Position numbers and translations under genes: made by a program. From the NCBI RefSeq assembly GCF_000721235.1, contig NZ_JOFH01000013.1, positions 121,878 through 185,877 on the forward strand: 64,000 bases of DNA, given 5' to 3'. Positions 17,149-25,504 of the stretch are shown here, piece after piece. Source of the stretch: Streptomyces olivaceus (GTDB lineage Bacteria > Actinomycetota > Actinomycetes > Streptomycetales > Streptomycetaceae). Each line of letters begins with the position of its first letter. Position 1 is the first letter of the stretch. The notes beneath the pieces are model-generated. The model did no database searches, was not told the origin of the DNA, and saw only the letters and a program-made list of their open reading frames with translations.

Positions 17149-18079
17149 CATCGCCCACGTCGGCCACGCCCAGCTGTTCACGCCCGACCTGGACGCGAGT
17201 GCCGCCTTCTGCACGGACTACCTCGGCCTCACGGTCAACGGCCGGGACGGCGACACGGTCTACCTGCGCAGCTACGACGACTACGAGCACCACAGCCTGG
17301 TCCTCACCGCCCGCGACCGGCCCGGCCTCGGCCGTCTCGCGCTGCGCACGTCGAGCGAGGAGGCCCTCGGGCGCCGGGTGGCGGCCCTGGAGGCCGCGGG
17401 GCGGCCCGGGAAGTGGGTCGAGGACGAGCCGGGCATCGGCAGGCTCTACCTCACCGCCGACCCCGACGGGCACGAGCACGCCCTGTACTGGGAGAGCGAG
17501 CACTACCGGGCCCCCGACGCGCTGAGGCCGGCGCTGAAGAACCAGCCGCAGGCCAAGCCCAACCGGGGAGTCGGCGTACGCCGCCTCGACCACGTCAACT
17601 TCCTCGCCGCCGACGTCCTCGCCAACGCCGAGTTCCAGGAACAGCTCCTGGGCGCCCGCCCGACCGAGCAGATCCGGCTCGACTCCGGCCGGATCGCGGG
17701 CCGTTGGCTGACCTTCACCAACAAGTCGTACGACGTCGTCTACACCGAGGACTGGACCGGATCGTCGGGGCGGCTGCACCACATCGCGTTCGCCACCGAC
17801 ACCCGCGAGGACATCCTGCGCGCCGCCGATCTCGCCATCGACACGGGCGTGTTCATCGAGACGGGCCCGCACAAGCATGCCATCCAGCAGACGTTCTTCC
17901 TGTACGTCTACGAGCCCGGCGGCAACCGGATCGAGCTGTGCAACCCGCTCACCCGGCTGGTGCTGGCACCCGACTGGCCGCTCGTCACCTGGACCGAGGC
18001 CGAGCGCGCCAAGGGCCAGGCCTGGGGCCTGAAGACCATCCGGTCCTTCCACACGCACGGGACCCCGCCGGTCGACTGA
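17129..18079 (+). CDS. type I (VOC) extradiol ring-cleavage dioxygenase
   Basis: This 316-residue two-domain VOC protein is of the catechol 2,3-dioxygenase type. The N-terminal domain is the non-catalytic copy (HVGHAQLFTPDLDASAAF). The C-terminal domain holds the Fe(II) 2-His-1-Glu triad, visible as RLDHVNFLA (about residue 152), RLHHIAFAT (about 215) and NRIELCNP (about 269). A GGAGGCGACC ribosome site lies inside the end of the tautomerase gene. Gallate dioxygenases known to feed GalB-C-D are LigAB-like (type III), so a VOC enzyme here is unusual. The substrate could be another catecholic acid. Confidence 0.85.
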   Translation: MTPPLGDIAHVGHAQLFTPDLDASAAFCTDYLGLTVNGRDGDTVYLRSYDDYEHHSLVLTARDRPGLGRLALRTSSEEALGRRVAALEAAGRPGKWVEDEPGIGRLYLTADPDGHEHALYWESEHYRAPDALRPALKNQPQAKPNRGVGVRRLDHVNFLAADVLANAEFQEQLLGARPTEQIRLDSGRIAGRWLTFTNKSYDVVYTEDWTGSSGRLHHIAFATDTREDILRAADLAIDTGVFIETGPHKHAIQQTFFLYVYEPGGNRIELCNPLTRLVLAPDWPLVTWTEAERAKGQAWGLKTIRSFHTHGTPPVD

Positions 18080-18131
18080 ACCGGCCGGCCGACAAGGCAC
18101 CGGGCCGACGGGCCACGACCAACCTCGACGA

Positions 18132-18171
18132 GGGGCGGGTCCGCGCACACCACCGCGCGGGGACCCGCCCT
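18132..18171 (+). terminator. hairpin terminator after the aromatic operon
   Basis: GGGCGGGTCC (18133-18142) pairs perfectly with GGACCCGCCC (18161-18170), extended inward by GCGC/GCGC with a small bulge. It lies 53 nt past the dioxygenase stop and upstream of the separate MFS promoter. Confidence 0.65.
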
Positions 18172-18200
18172 CCGTTGTCGCCCCTGCATGGCCGCAACGA

Positions 18201-18244
18201 TTGTCAACAAAAGCGTTGACACTCTCCCGCGGGGTCCTTAGCGT
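18201..18244 (+). promoter_or_regulatory. MFS promoter with overlapping GntR operator
   Basis: TTGACA (18216-18221), a 17-nt spacer and TAGCGT (18239-18244) form a good housekeeping-sigma promoter 37 nt before the MFS start. TTGTCAACAA at 18201-18210 abuts the -35, and the longer string CAACAAAANNGTTGACA is identical at 18205-18221 and 13814-13830. A repressor bound here would block the promoter. Confidence 0.65.
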
Positions 18245-18280
18245 CGCTCCATCACACGTCCCCGGCGAGAGGGAACAACG

Positions 18281-19597
18281 ATGTCCTCCTCACCCGCGCT
18301 CTCCGCCCGCGGCAGCGGACTGGCTCTGCTGGTCGTCGGCCTCTGCTGGCTGGCCGTGCTCTTCGACGGCCTGGACATGTTCATCTACGGCTCGGTGCTG
18401 CCCCACATGCTGGAGCAGAAGGCGCTCGGCCTCACGTCCGGCCGGGCCGGCGACCTCGGCAGCTACGCCACGTTCGGCATGCTGGTGGGCGCACTGGCGG
18501 CGGGTACGGTGGCCGACCGCATCGGCCGCAGGAAGCTGATGCTCTCCTGCGTCACGCTCTTCTCACTGGCCTCCGGCCTCTGCGCCGTCTCGGGCGGCGT
18601 CGCCGTCTTCGGCCTCGGCCGGACCCTGGCCGGCGTCGGCCTCGGCGGCCTGCTGCCGACCGCGATCAGCATGGTCTCCGACTACGCCCCCCGGGGCCGG
18701 GCCGCCCTCACCATCGGCCTGCTGATGACCGCCCACCACGCCGGCGGCATCCTCTCCGCCTACGTGGCCCTGTGGATCGTCGAGCCGCTCGGCTGGCGCG
18801 CCGCCTTCTGGGTCTGCGTGGTTCCGCTGCTCTTCGTCCCGGTGCTGCTGAGGTACCTGCCCGAGTCGCTGAGCTTCCTCCTCGCCCGGGGCCGCACCGA
18901 GGAGGCCCGGGCGCTGGCCGGCCGCTACGACGTCGAACTCCCCGCCGCACCGGCCGGCCGGCCCGCCACCGCCCGCTGGGAGAGCCTCGCCGGCCTCTTC
19001 CGCGGCCGCGAGTGGATCCAGACCCTGCTGTACTGGCTGGCGTCCTTCGGCGGACTGCTCCTCGTCTACGGTGTCGCCACCTGGCTGCCCACCCTGATGC
19101 GCGGCGAGGGCTACGAACTGGGTTCGGCGCTCACCTTCGTCGTCCTGTTCAACCTCGGCGGCATCGTCGGGATGCTGGTCGCGGGCCGGGCCTCGGACCG
19201 GTTCGGCGCCCCGCGCATCTCGGCGATCTGGTTCGCGCTGACCGCGGCCGGGGTCTTCCTGCTCAGCGTCCACATGCCGCCGGCGCTGACCTTCGCGGTC
19301 GTCTTCCTCACCGGCGTCTTCCTCAACAGCGCCCAGACCATGATCTACGCCACCGTCTCCATCGGCTCCGCCCCGGCCCACCGTGCCACCGCGGTCGGCT
19401 GGACCTCCGGCATGGGCCGCTTCGGCGCGGTCTTCGGCCCCTGGCTCGGCGGTCAGCTGCTCGCCGCGGACAAGGGCGACTGGGGCTTCACCGCGTTCGC
19501 GCTCGCCGGGCTCTCCTCGATGGTCTTCATCGGCGTGGCGGCCCTGCGCACGGCTGCCGCCGGCCCCGCCGGGCCGAAGCTCGCCCCGGCCCACTGA
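18281..19597 (+). CDS. MFS transporter, aromatic acid:H+ symporter type
   Basis: This 438-residue protein has twelve predicted hydrophobic helices. The first helix ends in LFDGLDMFIYGSVLP, the D-G-x-D pattern typical of PcaK/BenK-type aromatic acid:H+ symporters. Loop 2-3 has GTVADRIGRRKLM and the corresponding C-half loop has GRASDRFGAPR. It is preceded by GAGAGGGA and its own promoter carrying the operon's GntR operator. It very probably imports the aromatic acid degraded by the neighbouring operon (analogous to GalT). Confidence 0.85.
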   Translation: MSSSPALSARGSGLALLVVGLCWLAVLFDGLDMFIYGSVLPHMLEQKALGLTSGRAGDLGSYATFGMLVGALAAGTVADRIGRRKLMLSCVTLFSLASGLCAVSGGVAVFGLGRTLAGVGLGGLLPTAISMVSDYAPRGRAALTIGLLMTAHHAGGILSAYVALWIVEPLGWRAAFWVCVVPLLFVPVLLRYLPESLSFLLARGRTEEARALAGRYDVELPAAPAGRPATARWESLAGLFRGREWIQTLLYWLASFGGLLLVYGVATWLPTLMRGEGYELGSALTFVVLFNLGGIVGMLVAGRASDRFGAPRISAIWFALTAAGVFLLSVHMPPALTFAVVFLTGVFLNSAQTMIYATVSIGSAPAHRATAVGWTSGMGRFGAVFGPWLGGQLLAADKGDWGFTAFALAGLSSMVFIGVAALRTAAAGPAGPKLAPAH

Positions 19598-19633
19598 GCG
19601 CGACGGCGCCCGCCCCGACGGGCCGGCCGCGGG

Positions 19634-20593
19634 TCACCGCCCCCGGCGGGACAGCCACGCGGCCGTCACCGCGCCGGAGACGTTGTGCCAGACCGAGAAG
19701 ACCGCGGCCGGCAGCGCCGCCAGCGGGCTGAAGTGGGCCGTCGCCAGCGACGCGGCGAGGCCCGAGTTCTGCATGCCGACCTCGAAGGCCATCGCGCGGC
19801 TGCCGGGCTCGCCGAGCCGGCCCAGGCGCCCCGCCCCGTACCCGAGGGCGAGGCCCAGGCCGTTGTGCAGCACCACGGCGACGAAGACCAGTCCGGCGGC
19901 CGACTTGATGGCGTCCGCGCTGCCCGCCACCACGACAGCCACGATCACGGCGATCGTCAGCGCGGAGAGCCAGGGCAGCCCCGGCAGCGCCCGCTGCACG
20001 TACCGCCCCGCGACCAGCCGTACGACGACACCGGCCAGCACCGGCAGCAGCACCGTCTTCAGGATGTCGGTCACCATGGACCCGGCGTCCACCGGGAGGT
20101 ACTCGCCGGCCAGCAGCAGCGTCAGCGGCGGGGTGACCAGCGGGGCGACCAGCGTGGAGACGGTGGCGACGGAGACCGACAGGGCCACGTCGCCGCGGGC
20201 CAGGTAGGTCACCACGTTGGAGGCCGTGCCGCTGGGCGCGCAGCCGACCAGGATCACACCGGCCGCGAGCTGAGGGGGCAGGTCGAGCAGGTGGGCGATG
20301 GCCCAGCCGAGCCCCGGCATGATGACGTAGTGGGCGACCAGGCCCAGGGCCACCGCCCAGGGACGCCTGGCGACCCCGCGGAAGTCCTCCGGGGTCATGG
20401 TGACGCCCATGCAGAACATCACGACGCCCAGCAGGTACGGCACCGACTCGCTCCACCCCTTGAAGCTCCCGGGGAGGAGGAGGCCCAGGGCGCCGGCCAC
20501 CAGGACGAGGATCGGGAAGACGGTCACGGCCCGCCGGGCGTTGCGGTCGGCGGTGACGTCGTTACTGGGGCGTTCGGGTCGTTCGGTTCGCAC
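19634..20593 (-). CDS. bile acid:sodium symporter family transporter
   Basis: This protein of about 319 residues of the BASS/SBF family has nine or ten hydrophobic segments, with PYLLGVVMFCMGVTMTPEDF near the N-terminus and the conserved GCAPSGTASNVVTYLARGDVA and FEVGMQNSGLAASLA crossover motifs that bind sodium. Bacterial members move organic anions such as pantoate, pyruvate or aromatic anions. The start is uncertain: the GTG at 20593 gives a normal family length, while the frame stays open upstream to an ATG at 20650. It converges on the MFS gene with only 36 nt between stops. Confidence 0.82.
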   Translation of the reverse strand: MRTERPERPSNDVTADRNARRAVTVFPILVLVAGALGLLLPGSFKGWSESVPYLLGVVMFCMGVTMTPEDFRGVARRPWAVALGLVAHYVIMPGLGWAIAHLLDLPPQLAAGVILVGCAPSGTASNVVTYLARGDVALSVSVATVSTLVAPLVTPPLTLLLAGEYLPVDAGSMVTDILKTVLLPVLAGVVVRLVAGRYVQRALPGLPWLSALTIAVIVAVVVAGSADAIKSAAGLVFVAVVLHNGLGLALGYGAGRLGRLGEPGSRAMAFEVGMQNSGLAASLATAHFSPLAALPAAVFSVWHNVSGAVTAAWLSRRGR

Positions 20594-20735
20594 CGTGCGA
20601 GGTAACGCCTCCGGACGGCGGGACGCAAAGCCGTCTCGCGATGTGATCATCCACCGGGTTCCGCGGGGGCCCGTCCCGCGCACCGGATGGGGTAGGCTTG
20701 ACCAGCGCGATCACGGCGGAACGCGGATCGCGCAC

Positions 20736-20809
<74 letters not shown>

Positions 20810-20824
20810 CTGGAGACGGTCGCG

Positions 20825-20864
20825 GAGAGGTCCGGTTTCGGAGACATCCGAAACCGGACCTCTC
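20825..20864. terminator. perfect 18-bp hairpin between tRNA-Pro and the alcohol dehydrogenase gene
   Basis: GAGAGGTCCGGTTTCGGA (20825-20842) and its exact complement (20847-20864) flank a 4-nt GACA loop, followed by GCCTTTC. It can end the tRNA transcript and, in the other direction, the CCR-dehydrogenase operon whose stop is at 20,901. Confidence 0.85.
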
Positions 20865-20900
20865 GCCTTTCCCGGGGTTCCCGGAGTGTTTCGAGGCACC

Positions 20901-21875
20901 TCAGGAGAGGTCGATCCAGACCTTCCCTGGCGCGTCGGCGGCGGCCTCGAAGGCTGCCCGTACGTCGTCCAGGGGGTAGCGGTCGCTGACCACCGCGCCC
21001 AGCCGGGGCCGTGTGCCGGACCCGAGGGCGGCGATCGTGCCCGCGAAGTCACCCGGGTGGTCATAGATCATGCTGCCGACGATCCTGAGCTGCCCCGCCA
21101 CCACGTCGCGGGGGGAGACACCGAGCGGTGCGGTGTTCATCCCGATGAGCACGGCGGTGCCCTGCCGGGCGAGTCGCCGCAGTCCCTGTTCGGCGACCCC
21201 GGGGGCACCGGACGTCTCGAAGAAGTAGGGGACGCCGTCCCCGTCCGGCGGCAGCGGTGTCGCTCCCAGTGCGCGGGCGCGGTCCAGCCGGGCCGGGTTG
21301 GGCTCCTGGACGAAGACCGTCGCACCGTGCTCGACGAGGGCCCGGCACAGCAGCAGGCCCTGGGAGCCGGCACCGGTCACCAGGCAGCTCTGCCCGGGGG
21401 AGATGCCCGAGCGGCGCAGCGCCGCCCGGGCCACGGTCGCGGGTTCCACGCAGACCAGGTCCTCCGGCGGCAGGCCCGCGGGGACCCGCCACACGAACTC
21501 CGCGGGAGCCACGACGTACTCGCTGAGCAGACCGGGGACGGTCAGTCCGACCGCGGCCCGGCCGGCACAGGCCGACGTCCTCCCGGCCAGGCAGTCGGCG
21601 CAGGCCAGACAGCAGTAGTCCGGTTCGACGACCACGTCCTGACCGGCACGCAGGCCACCGACCCCGGCGCCCACCGCCTCGACGCGGCCGGTCCCCTCAT
21701 GACCGAGGATCCACGGGAGGTACGGCGCCGGCCTGCGCCCCGCGTACACCGCGAGGTCGGAGCCGCACAGCCCCGTGCCGCGCATGCGGACGAGCACCTC
21801 ACCGGGGCCGCAGGCCGGCTCCGGCACGGACACCACCGACAGCGCGCCGGGCCCGGTCAGTACGGCGGCCCTCAC
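20901..21875 (-). CDS. zinc-type alcohol dehydrogenase (MDR family), coupled to CCR
   Basis: This 324-residue medium-chain dehydrogenase has the catalytic-zinc region GLCGSDLAVYAGRR (Cys) and ILGHEGTGRVEAVG (His-Glu), the structural-zinc cysteines in CCLACADCLAGRTSAC, and the cofactor fold VTGAGSQGLLLCRAL, a slightly degenerate GxGxxG. The GTG at 21875 overlaps the CCR stop by 4 nt, so the two are co-translated. Its role in the pathway is unknown; forming or removing a hydroxyacyl intermediate for an alkylmalonyl extender unit, or post-PKS oxidation, are both possible. Confidence 0.82.
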   Translation of the reverse strand: MRAAVLTGPGALSVVSVPEPACGPGEVLVRMRGTGLCGSDLAVYAGRRPAPYLPWILGHEGTGRVEAVGAGVGGLRAGQDVVVEPDYCCLACADCLAGRTSACAGRAAVGLTVPGLLSEYVVAPAEFVWRVPAGLPPEDLVCVEPATVARAALRRSGISPGQSCLVTGAGSQGLLLCRALVEHGATVFVQEPNPARLDRARALGATPLPPDGDGVPYFFETSGAPGVAEQGLRRLARQGTAVLIGMNTAPLGVSPRDVVAGQLRIVGSMIYDHPGDFAGTIAALGSGTRPRLGAVVSDRYPLDDVRAAFEAAADAPGKVWIDLS

Positions 21876-23251
21876 GGCGCCACCCGCGGTGCCGTCGTCG
21901 TCCCCGTCCCCTCCTGCGGGACCCGGAAGCGGTTGATGGCCCCGAGGTGCCGGGACCGCATCTCCTCGTCGCGCACGCCCAGGCCCTCCTCGGGAGCGAG
22001 ACACAGGACACCGACCTTGCCCTGGTGGAGGTTGCGGTGGACGTCGTACACGGCCTGCCGGGTGTCCGCCAGGGGGTAGACCTCGGAGAGCGTGGGATGG
22101 ATTCTTCCCTTGGCGATGAGGCGGTTGGCCTCCCAAGCCTCGCGGTAGTTGGCGAAGTGGGAGCCGACGATGCGCTTCAAGGACATCCACAGGTAGCGGT
22201 TGTCGTAGGTGTGCTCGTAGCCGGTGGTGGACGCGCAGGTGACGACGGTGCCGCCCTTGCGGGCGACGTAGACGGAGGCGCCGAAGGTGTCGCGGCCGGG
22301 GTGCTCGAAGACGATGTCGGGGTCCTCGCCCCCGGTGAGTTCGCGGATGCGCCTGCCGAGGCGCTGCCACTCCTTGGGGTCCTGGGTGTGGGAGTCCTTC
22401 CAGAAGCGGTAGTCCTCGGCCGAGCGGTCGACGACCAGCTCGGCGCCCATGCTGCGGCAGACGGCGGCCTTGCGTTCGCTGGAGACGACGCAGACCGGAG
22501 TGGCGCCGCCGGCGAGCGCCAACTGGGTGGCGTACGAGCCGAGTCCGCCGCTCGCGCCCCAGATCAGGACGTTGTCGCCCTGCTTCATGCCGGCGCCGTT
22601 GCGGGAGACGAGCTGGCGGTAGGCCGTGGAGTTCACCAGTCCGGACGCGGCGGCCTCCTCCCAGGTGAGATGGGCGGGCTTGGGCATCAGCTGGTTGGAC
22701 TTCACCAGCGAGATCTCCGCCAGCCCGCCGAAGTTGGTCTCGAAGCCCCAGATGCGCTGCTCGGGGTCGAGCATGGTGTCGCCGTGGCCGTCGGCGGACT
22801 CCAGCTCCACCGACAGGCAGTGGGCGACCACCTCGTCACCGGGCTGCCAGGCGTTCACGCCGGGCCCCGTGCGCACCACCACACCCGCGAGGTCGGAGCC
22901 GAGGACGTGGTACGGCAGGTCGTGACGCTTGGCCAGAGCGGACAGCCTGCCGTAGCGCTCCAGGAAGCCGAAGGTCGGCCGTGGCTCGAAGAGGGCCGAC
23001 CACACGGTGTTGTAGTTGACCGAGGAGGCCATGACGGCCACGAGGGCCTCGCCCGGTCCCGGCCGGGGAACCGGTACCTCCTCGACATGCAGCGACTTCC
23101 TCGGATCCTTCTCGGCCGAGGCCGTGCCCTCGAAGATTCCGGTCTCATCCTTCCGGATGACGACACCGCGAGCGAATTCGGGAAGGCGCACACCGAGCCA
23201 GTCCCGCCCGGAAACGCCCTCGGTGAGGATCGCGCTGGTCAATTCGTTCAC
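21872..23251 (-). CDS. ccr: crotonyl-CoA carboxylase/reductase
   Basis: This 459-residue MDR-family enzyme reductively carboxylates crotonyl-CoA to ethylmalonyl-CoA. CO2-site residues of characterised CCRs are recognisable: Asn in ASSVNYNTVWSALFEP, Phe-Glu in WGFETNFGG, and His in GSHFANYREAWEANRL. The NADPH fold is LIWGASGGLGSYATQLAL. The Phe in SHFAN is the residue of ethylmalonyl-type CCRs; those for longer chains tend to have a small residue there (from memory of the family). It is the first gene of a two-gene leftward unit in the ansamycin locus, so it probably makes a branched extender unit for the PKS rather than serving primary metabolism. Confidence 0.93.
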   Translation of the reverse strand: MNELTSAILTEGVSGRDWLGVRLPEFARGVVIRKDETGIFEGTASAEKDPRKSLHVEEVPVPRPGPGEALVAVMASSVNYNTVWSALFEPRPTFGFLERYGRLSALAKRHDLPYHVLGSDLAGVVVRTGPGVNAWQPGDEVVAHCLSVELESADGHGDTMLDPEQRIWGFETNFGGLAEISLVKSNQLMPKPAHLTWEEAAASGLVNSTAYRQLVSRNGAGMKQGDNVLIWGASGGLGSYATQLALAGGATPVCVVSSERKAAVCRSMGAELVVDRSAEDYRFWKDSHTQDPKEWQRLGRRIRELTGGEDPDIVFEHPGRDTFGASVYVARKGGTVVTCASTTGYEHTYDNRYLWMSLKRIVGSHFANYREAWEANRLIAKGRIHPTLSEVYPLADTRQAVYDVHRNLHQGKVGVLCLAPEEGLGVRDEEMRSRHLGAINRFRVPQEGTGTTTAPRVAP

Positions 23252-23363
23252 GCCGGGAACACTAGAGAGGCGCCGCCGCCGTGTGAACCCCAGTCCTCAT
23301 CGGCCCGCTGAGGGGGTACCCCCTTCTTTTCGCTTTTCCGCGCTGTTGATCCGCGCCGGTGAT
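23252..23363 (-). promoter_or_regulatory. CCR upstream region with palindrome AGGGGGTACCCCCT
   Basis: This 112-nt gap between the monooxygenase stop and the CCR start holds a perfect 14-nt palindrome, AGGGGGTACCCCCT (23311-23324), about 60 nt before the CCR ATG. The half-site AGGGGGT recurs in the AHBA-synthase promoter (25409-25415) and before the first PKS gene (29507-29513), so it may be a cluster regulator site. Confidence 0.45.
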
Positions 23364-24917
23364 TCAGGCCTCGGCGAGATGAAGGAGATCGCGCAGGCGG
23401 CCGATGATTCCCGGAATCTGGGAAACGGTGCGAGCGGCGCCGAAAACGATGTGGTCGGGGCGGACGAGAAGGGCGCGTGCTCGGACCGACCGCAGATAGG
23501 CGTAATACGTTCCGTCGGTGTCGACCGGGTCCGGGGAAGACGTTCCGGCCGGAGCGAGGACGACGACGCGGGCCCCGATCGCGGCGAGGAACGCGCGGTC
23601 CGCGTCACTGAGCGCCGGGACCGGATCGGCGGTGCTGAGCAGGACGAAGCCGTGGCCCACGACCTCGTCGAAGAGGCCGGTGACGGCGCCGGCGGTGACC
23701 CGGCCCTGCGGCACCGGCTCGCCGACCGGTGGGGGAGAGGCGCCGCCGGGCGCGCGATGGAGCACACCGGCGCGGAGCGGGACCGGCTCGGGCGCGCCGG
23801 ACCGGGGGCCGGGCACGAGGGCGGCGTCGCGGTGGGCGGCGTCCGCTTCCCCGGTGACGCAGACGACGCGCCCGAGGGCGACGGCGGTCTCGACGGTGGC
23901 GCGGACGTGCGGGACGCGTTCCTCCGCGTAGGTGTCCAGCAGCGCGCCGGAGGCGACGCCGCGCAGCACCAGGTCCAGTTTCCATGCCAGGTTCACGACG
24001 TCCCGGATGCCGGAGCACATGCCCTGCCCGGTGAACGGCGGCATGGAATGGGCGGCGTCGCCGGCGAGCAGTACGCGCCCGCGGCGCCACCGGTCCGCCC
24101 ACGACGCCCGGAACCGGTAGACGGCCCTGCGCTCCAGAGCGGCGTTGTCCGGCCGGACGTCGAAAGCCTTCAGCAGCCGCCAGGCGGTCTCGTCACGGTC
24201 CAGGTCGCCGAGGTCCTCTCCGGGCAGCCGCATGAACTCCCACCGCCGCCGGCCGGGCCCGCTGGCGACGACGGTGGTGGGGCGGGCGGGGTCGCAGATC
24301 TGCAGGTTGGTGGGGGAGAAGGTCCGCGGTGCGGCCAGGACCACGTCGCAGAGCAGCCAGTCGTAGGAGAAGCCGAGGTCGGTGACGCCGGCGCCCGTCC
24401 GCCGCCGCACGGTGCTGTTGGCGCCGTCGCACCCCACGACCCAGGAACCGGTGACGCCGGCGGTCGCGCCGTCGGCGGCGGTGTAGGTGACCTCGCCGTC
24501 CTCGGTGACGTCGGTGACGGTGCACCCCGTCCGGACCTCGATGCCGGGCAGCGCGGCGGCACGCTCGCGCAGCACCGCCTCGAGGGCGGGCTGGTGCATG
24601 GTCGTCACGTCGGGCCAGCCGTACCGGCCGGTGGCGGCGAAGTCCACCCCGATCAGCGTCCGGCCGTCGGCGGTGCGCCAGTCGTAGCCGTCGGCGGCCT
24701 CGCCGATCCGCGCGAACGCCCCGCCCGCGCCGGCCCGGGCGAGGCTGCGCGCGGTCTCCCCGTCGAAGCTGGTGGCGCGCGGCAGCGGGTAGGGCCGACG
24801 CTGCCGCTCCAGCACGACCACCCGCCGCCCGGCGCCGGCCAGCAGGAGCGCCAGGGTCTGGCCGATCGGTCCGTAGCCGACGACCACCACGTCGGCGTCC
24901 ACCCCGCGGTCCCGCAC
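23364..24917 (-). CDS. FAD-dependent aromatic monooxygenase, Rif-Orf19/MhpA-like
   Basis: This group A flavin hydroxylase of about 517 residues has the N-terminal FAD-binding VVVVGYGPIGQTLALLLAG, the DG motif VVGCDGANSTVRRR (about residue 165) and the GD motif VLLAGDAAHSMPPFTGQGM (about 285). The C-terminal thioredoxin-like extension is typical of 3-(3-hydroxyphenyl)propionate hydroxylases. In naphthalenic ansamycin clusters the homologous Rif-Orf19 oxidises the AHBA-derived ring so that the naphthalene can close. It lies just after the rifJ-like gene (6-nt gap). GTG at 24917 is taken as the start; a GTG five codons later is possible. Confidence 0.88.
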   Translation of the reverse strand: MRDRGVDADVVVVGYGPIGQTLALLLAGAGRRVVVLERQRRPYPLPRATSFDGETARSLARAGAGGAFARIGEAADGYDWRTADGRTLIGVDFAATGRYGWPDVTTMHQPALEAVLRERAAALPGIEVRTGCTVTDVTEDGEVTYTAADGATAGVTGSWVVGCDGANSTVRRRTGAGVTDLGFSYDWLLCDVVLAAPRTFSPTNLQICDPARPTTVVASGPGRRRWEFMRLPGEDLGDLDRDETAWRLLKAFDVRPDNAALERRAVYRFRASWADRWRRGRVLLAGDAAHSMPPFTGQGMCSGIRDVVNLAWKLDLVLRGVASGALLDTYAEERVPHVRATVETAVALGRVVCVTGEADAAHRDAALVPGPRSGAPEPVPLRAGVLHRAPGGASPPPVGEPVPQGRVTAGAVTGLFDEVVGHGFVLLSTADPVPALSDADRAFLAAIGARVVVLAPAGTSSPDPVDTDGTYYAYLRSVRARALLVRPDHIVFGAARTVSQIPGIIGRLRDLLHLAEA

Positions 24918-24922
24918 CGCGG

Positions 24923-25357
24923 TCAGTCGGCGACCAGGCCGAGCAGCGCCCGCGCGGCCAGCCGGTAGCCCTCGGTGCCCAGCCCGAAGATCACACCGGA
25001 CGCCACCGGACCGGTCACCGACGCGTGCCGGAACTGCTCCCGCGCCCAGACGTTCGAGATGTGCACCTCGATCCACGGCCGCGGATAGGCGGCCAGCGCG
25101 TCCCGGAGGCTCCAGCCGGCCATCATCAGCGCCCCCGGATTGACCACGGCGCCGGCCGTGTCCGGATTCGCGTTGACGGTCCGCACCAGATCACCCTCGG
25201 AGTCGTACTGGTGCGACCGCACCTTCCAACCGCGCTCCGACACGACCTCGGCCACCGCGTCCTCGATGTCGGCCAGTGTGTCCGTGCCGTACACCTCGGG
25301 TTCCCGGCGGCCGAGAATTCCCAGATTGGGTCCGTTGAGAAGAAGTAATTTGCGCAC
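24923..25357 (-). CDS. rifJ: type II 3-dehydroquinase, aminodehydroquinate dehydratase (RifJ-like)
   Basis: This 144-residue type II dehydroquinase starts VRKLLLLNGPNLGILGRREP (GPNLxxLGxRxP signature) and contains YDSEGDLVRTVN, VVNPGALMMAGWSLRDAL and EVHISNVWAREQFRHAS with the catalytic His. In the AHBA route it dehydrates 5-deoxy-5-aminodehydroquinate to aminodehydroshikimate. The usual Tyr of GxRxPxxYG is kept. The GTG at 25357 matches family length; an upstream ATG would add about 33 non-homologous residues into the divergent promoter. It is transcribed divergently from AHBA synthase. Confidence 0.9.
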   Translation of the reverse strand: MRKLLLLNGPNLGILGRREPEVYGTDTLADIEDAVAEVVSERGWKVRSHQYDSEGDLVRTVNANPDTAGAVVNPGALMMAGWSLRDALAAYPRPWIEVHISNVWAREQFRHASVTGPVASGVIFGLGTEGYRLAARALLGLVAD

Positions 25358-25504
25358 CCCGTGAACGTAGCACCCGGCTGTCCTCGAAATGCCGGGACTG
25401 CATGGAACAGGGGGTCTTACGGGGGCAGGTAAGGGGGCATGACGAGAGGTTTTCACCCTGGTTATCGTGCGGGCCGAGAATCATTCGAGGAGGGCTGGCG
25501 AACA
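25358..25504. promoter_or_regulatory. divergent rifJ / AHBA-synthase promoter region with G-run repeats
   Basis: Three G5 runs stand at 25410-25414, 25421-25425 and 25433-25437, spaced 11 and 12 bp (one helical turn). They overlap an inverted repeat CTTAC-N8-GTAAG (25416-25433). The first run is within AGGGGGT, shared with the CCR and PKS upstream regions. Helically phased direct repeats are the usual layout for pathway activators, though the protein is unknown. A strong GAGGAGGG ribosome site lies at the right end, before the ATG at 25505. Confidence 0.5.
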
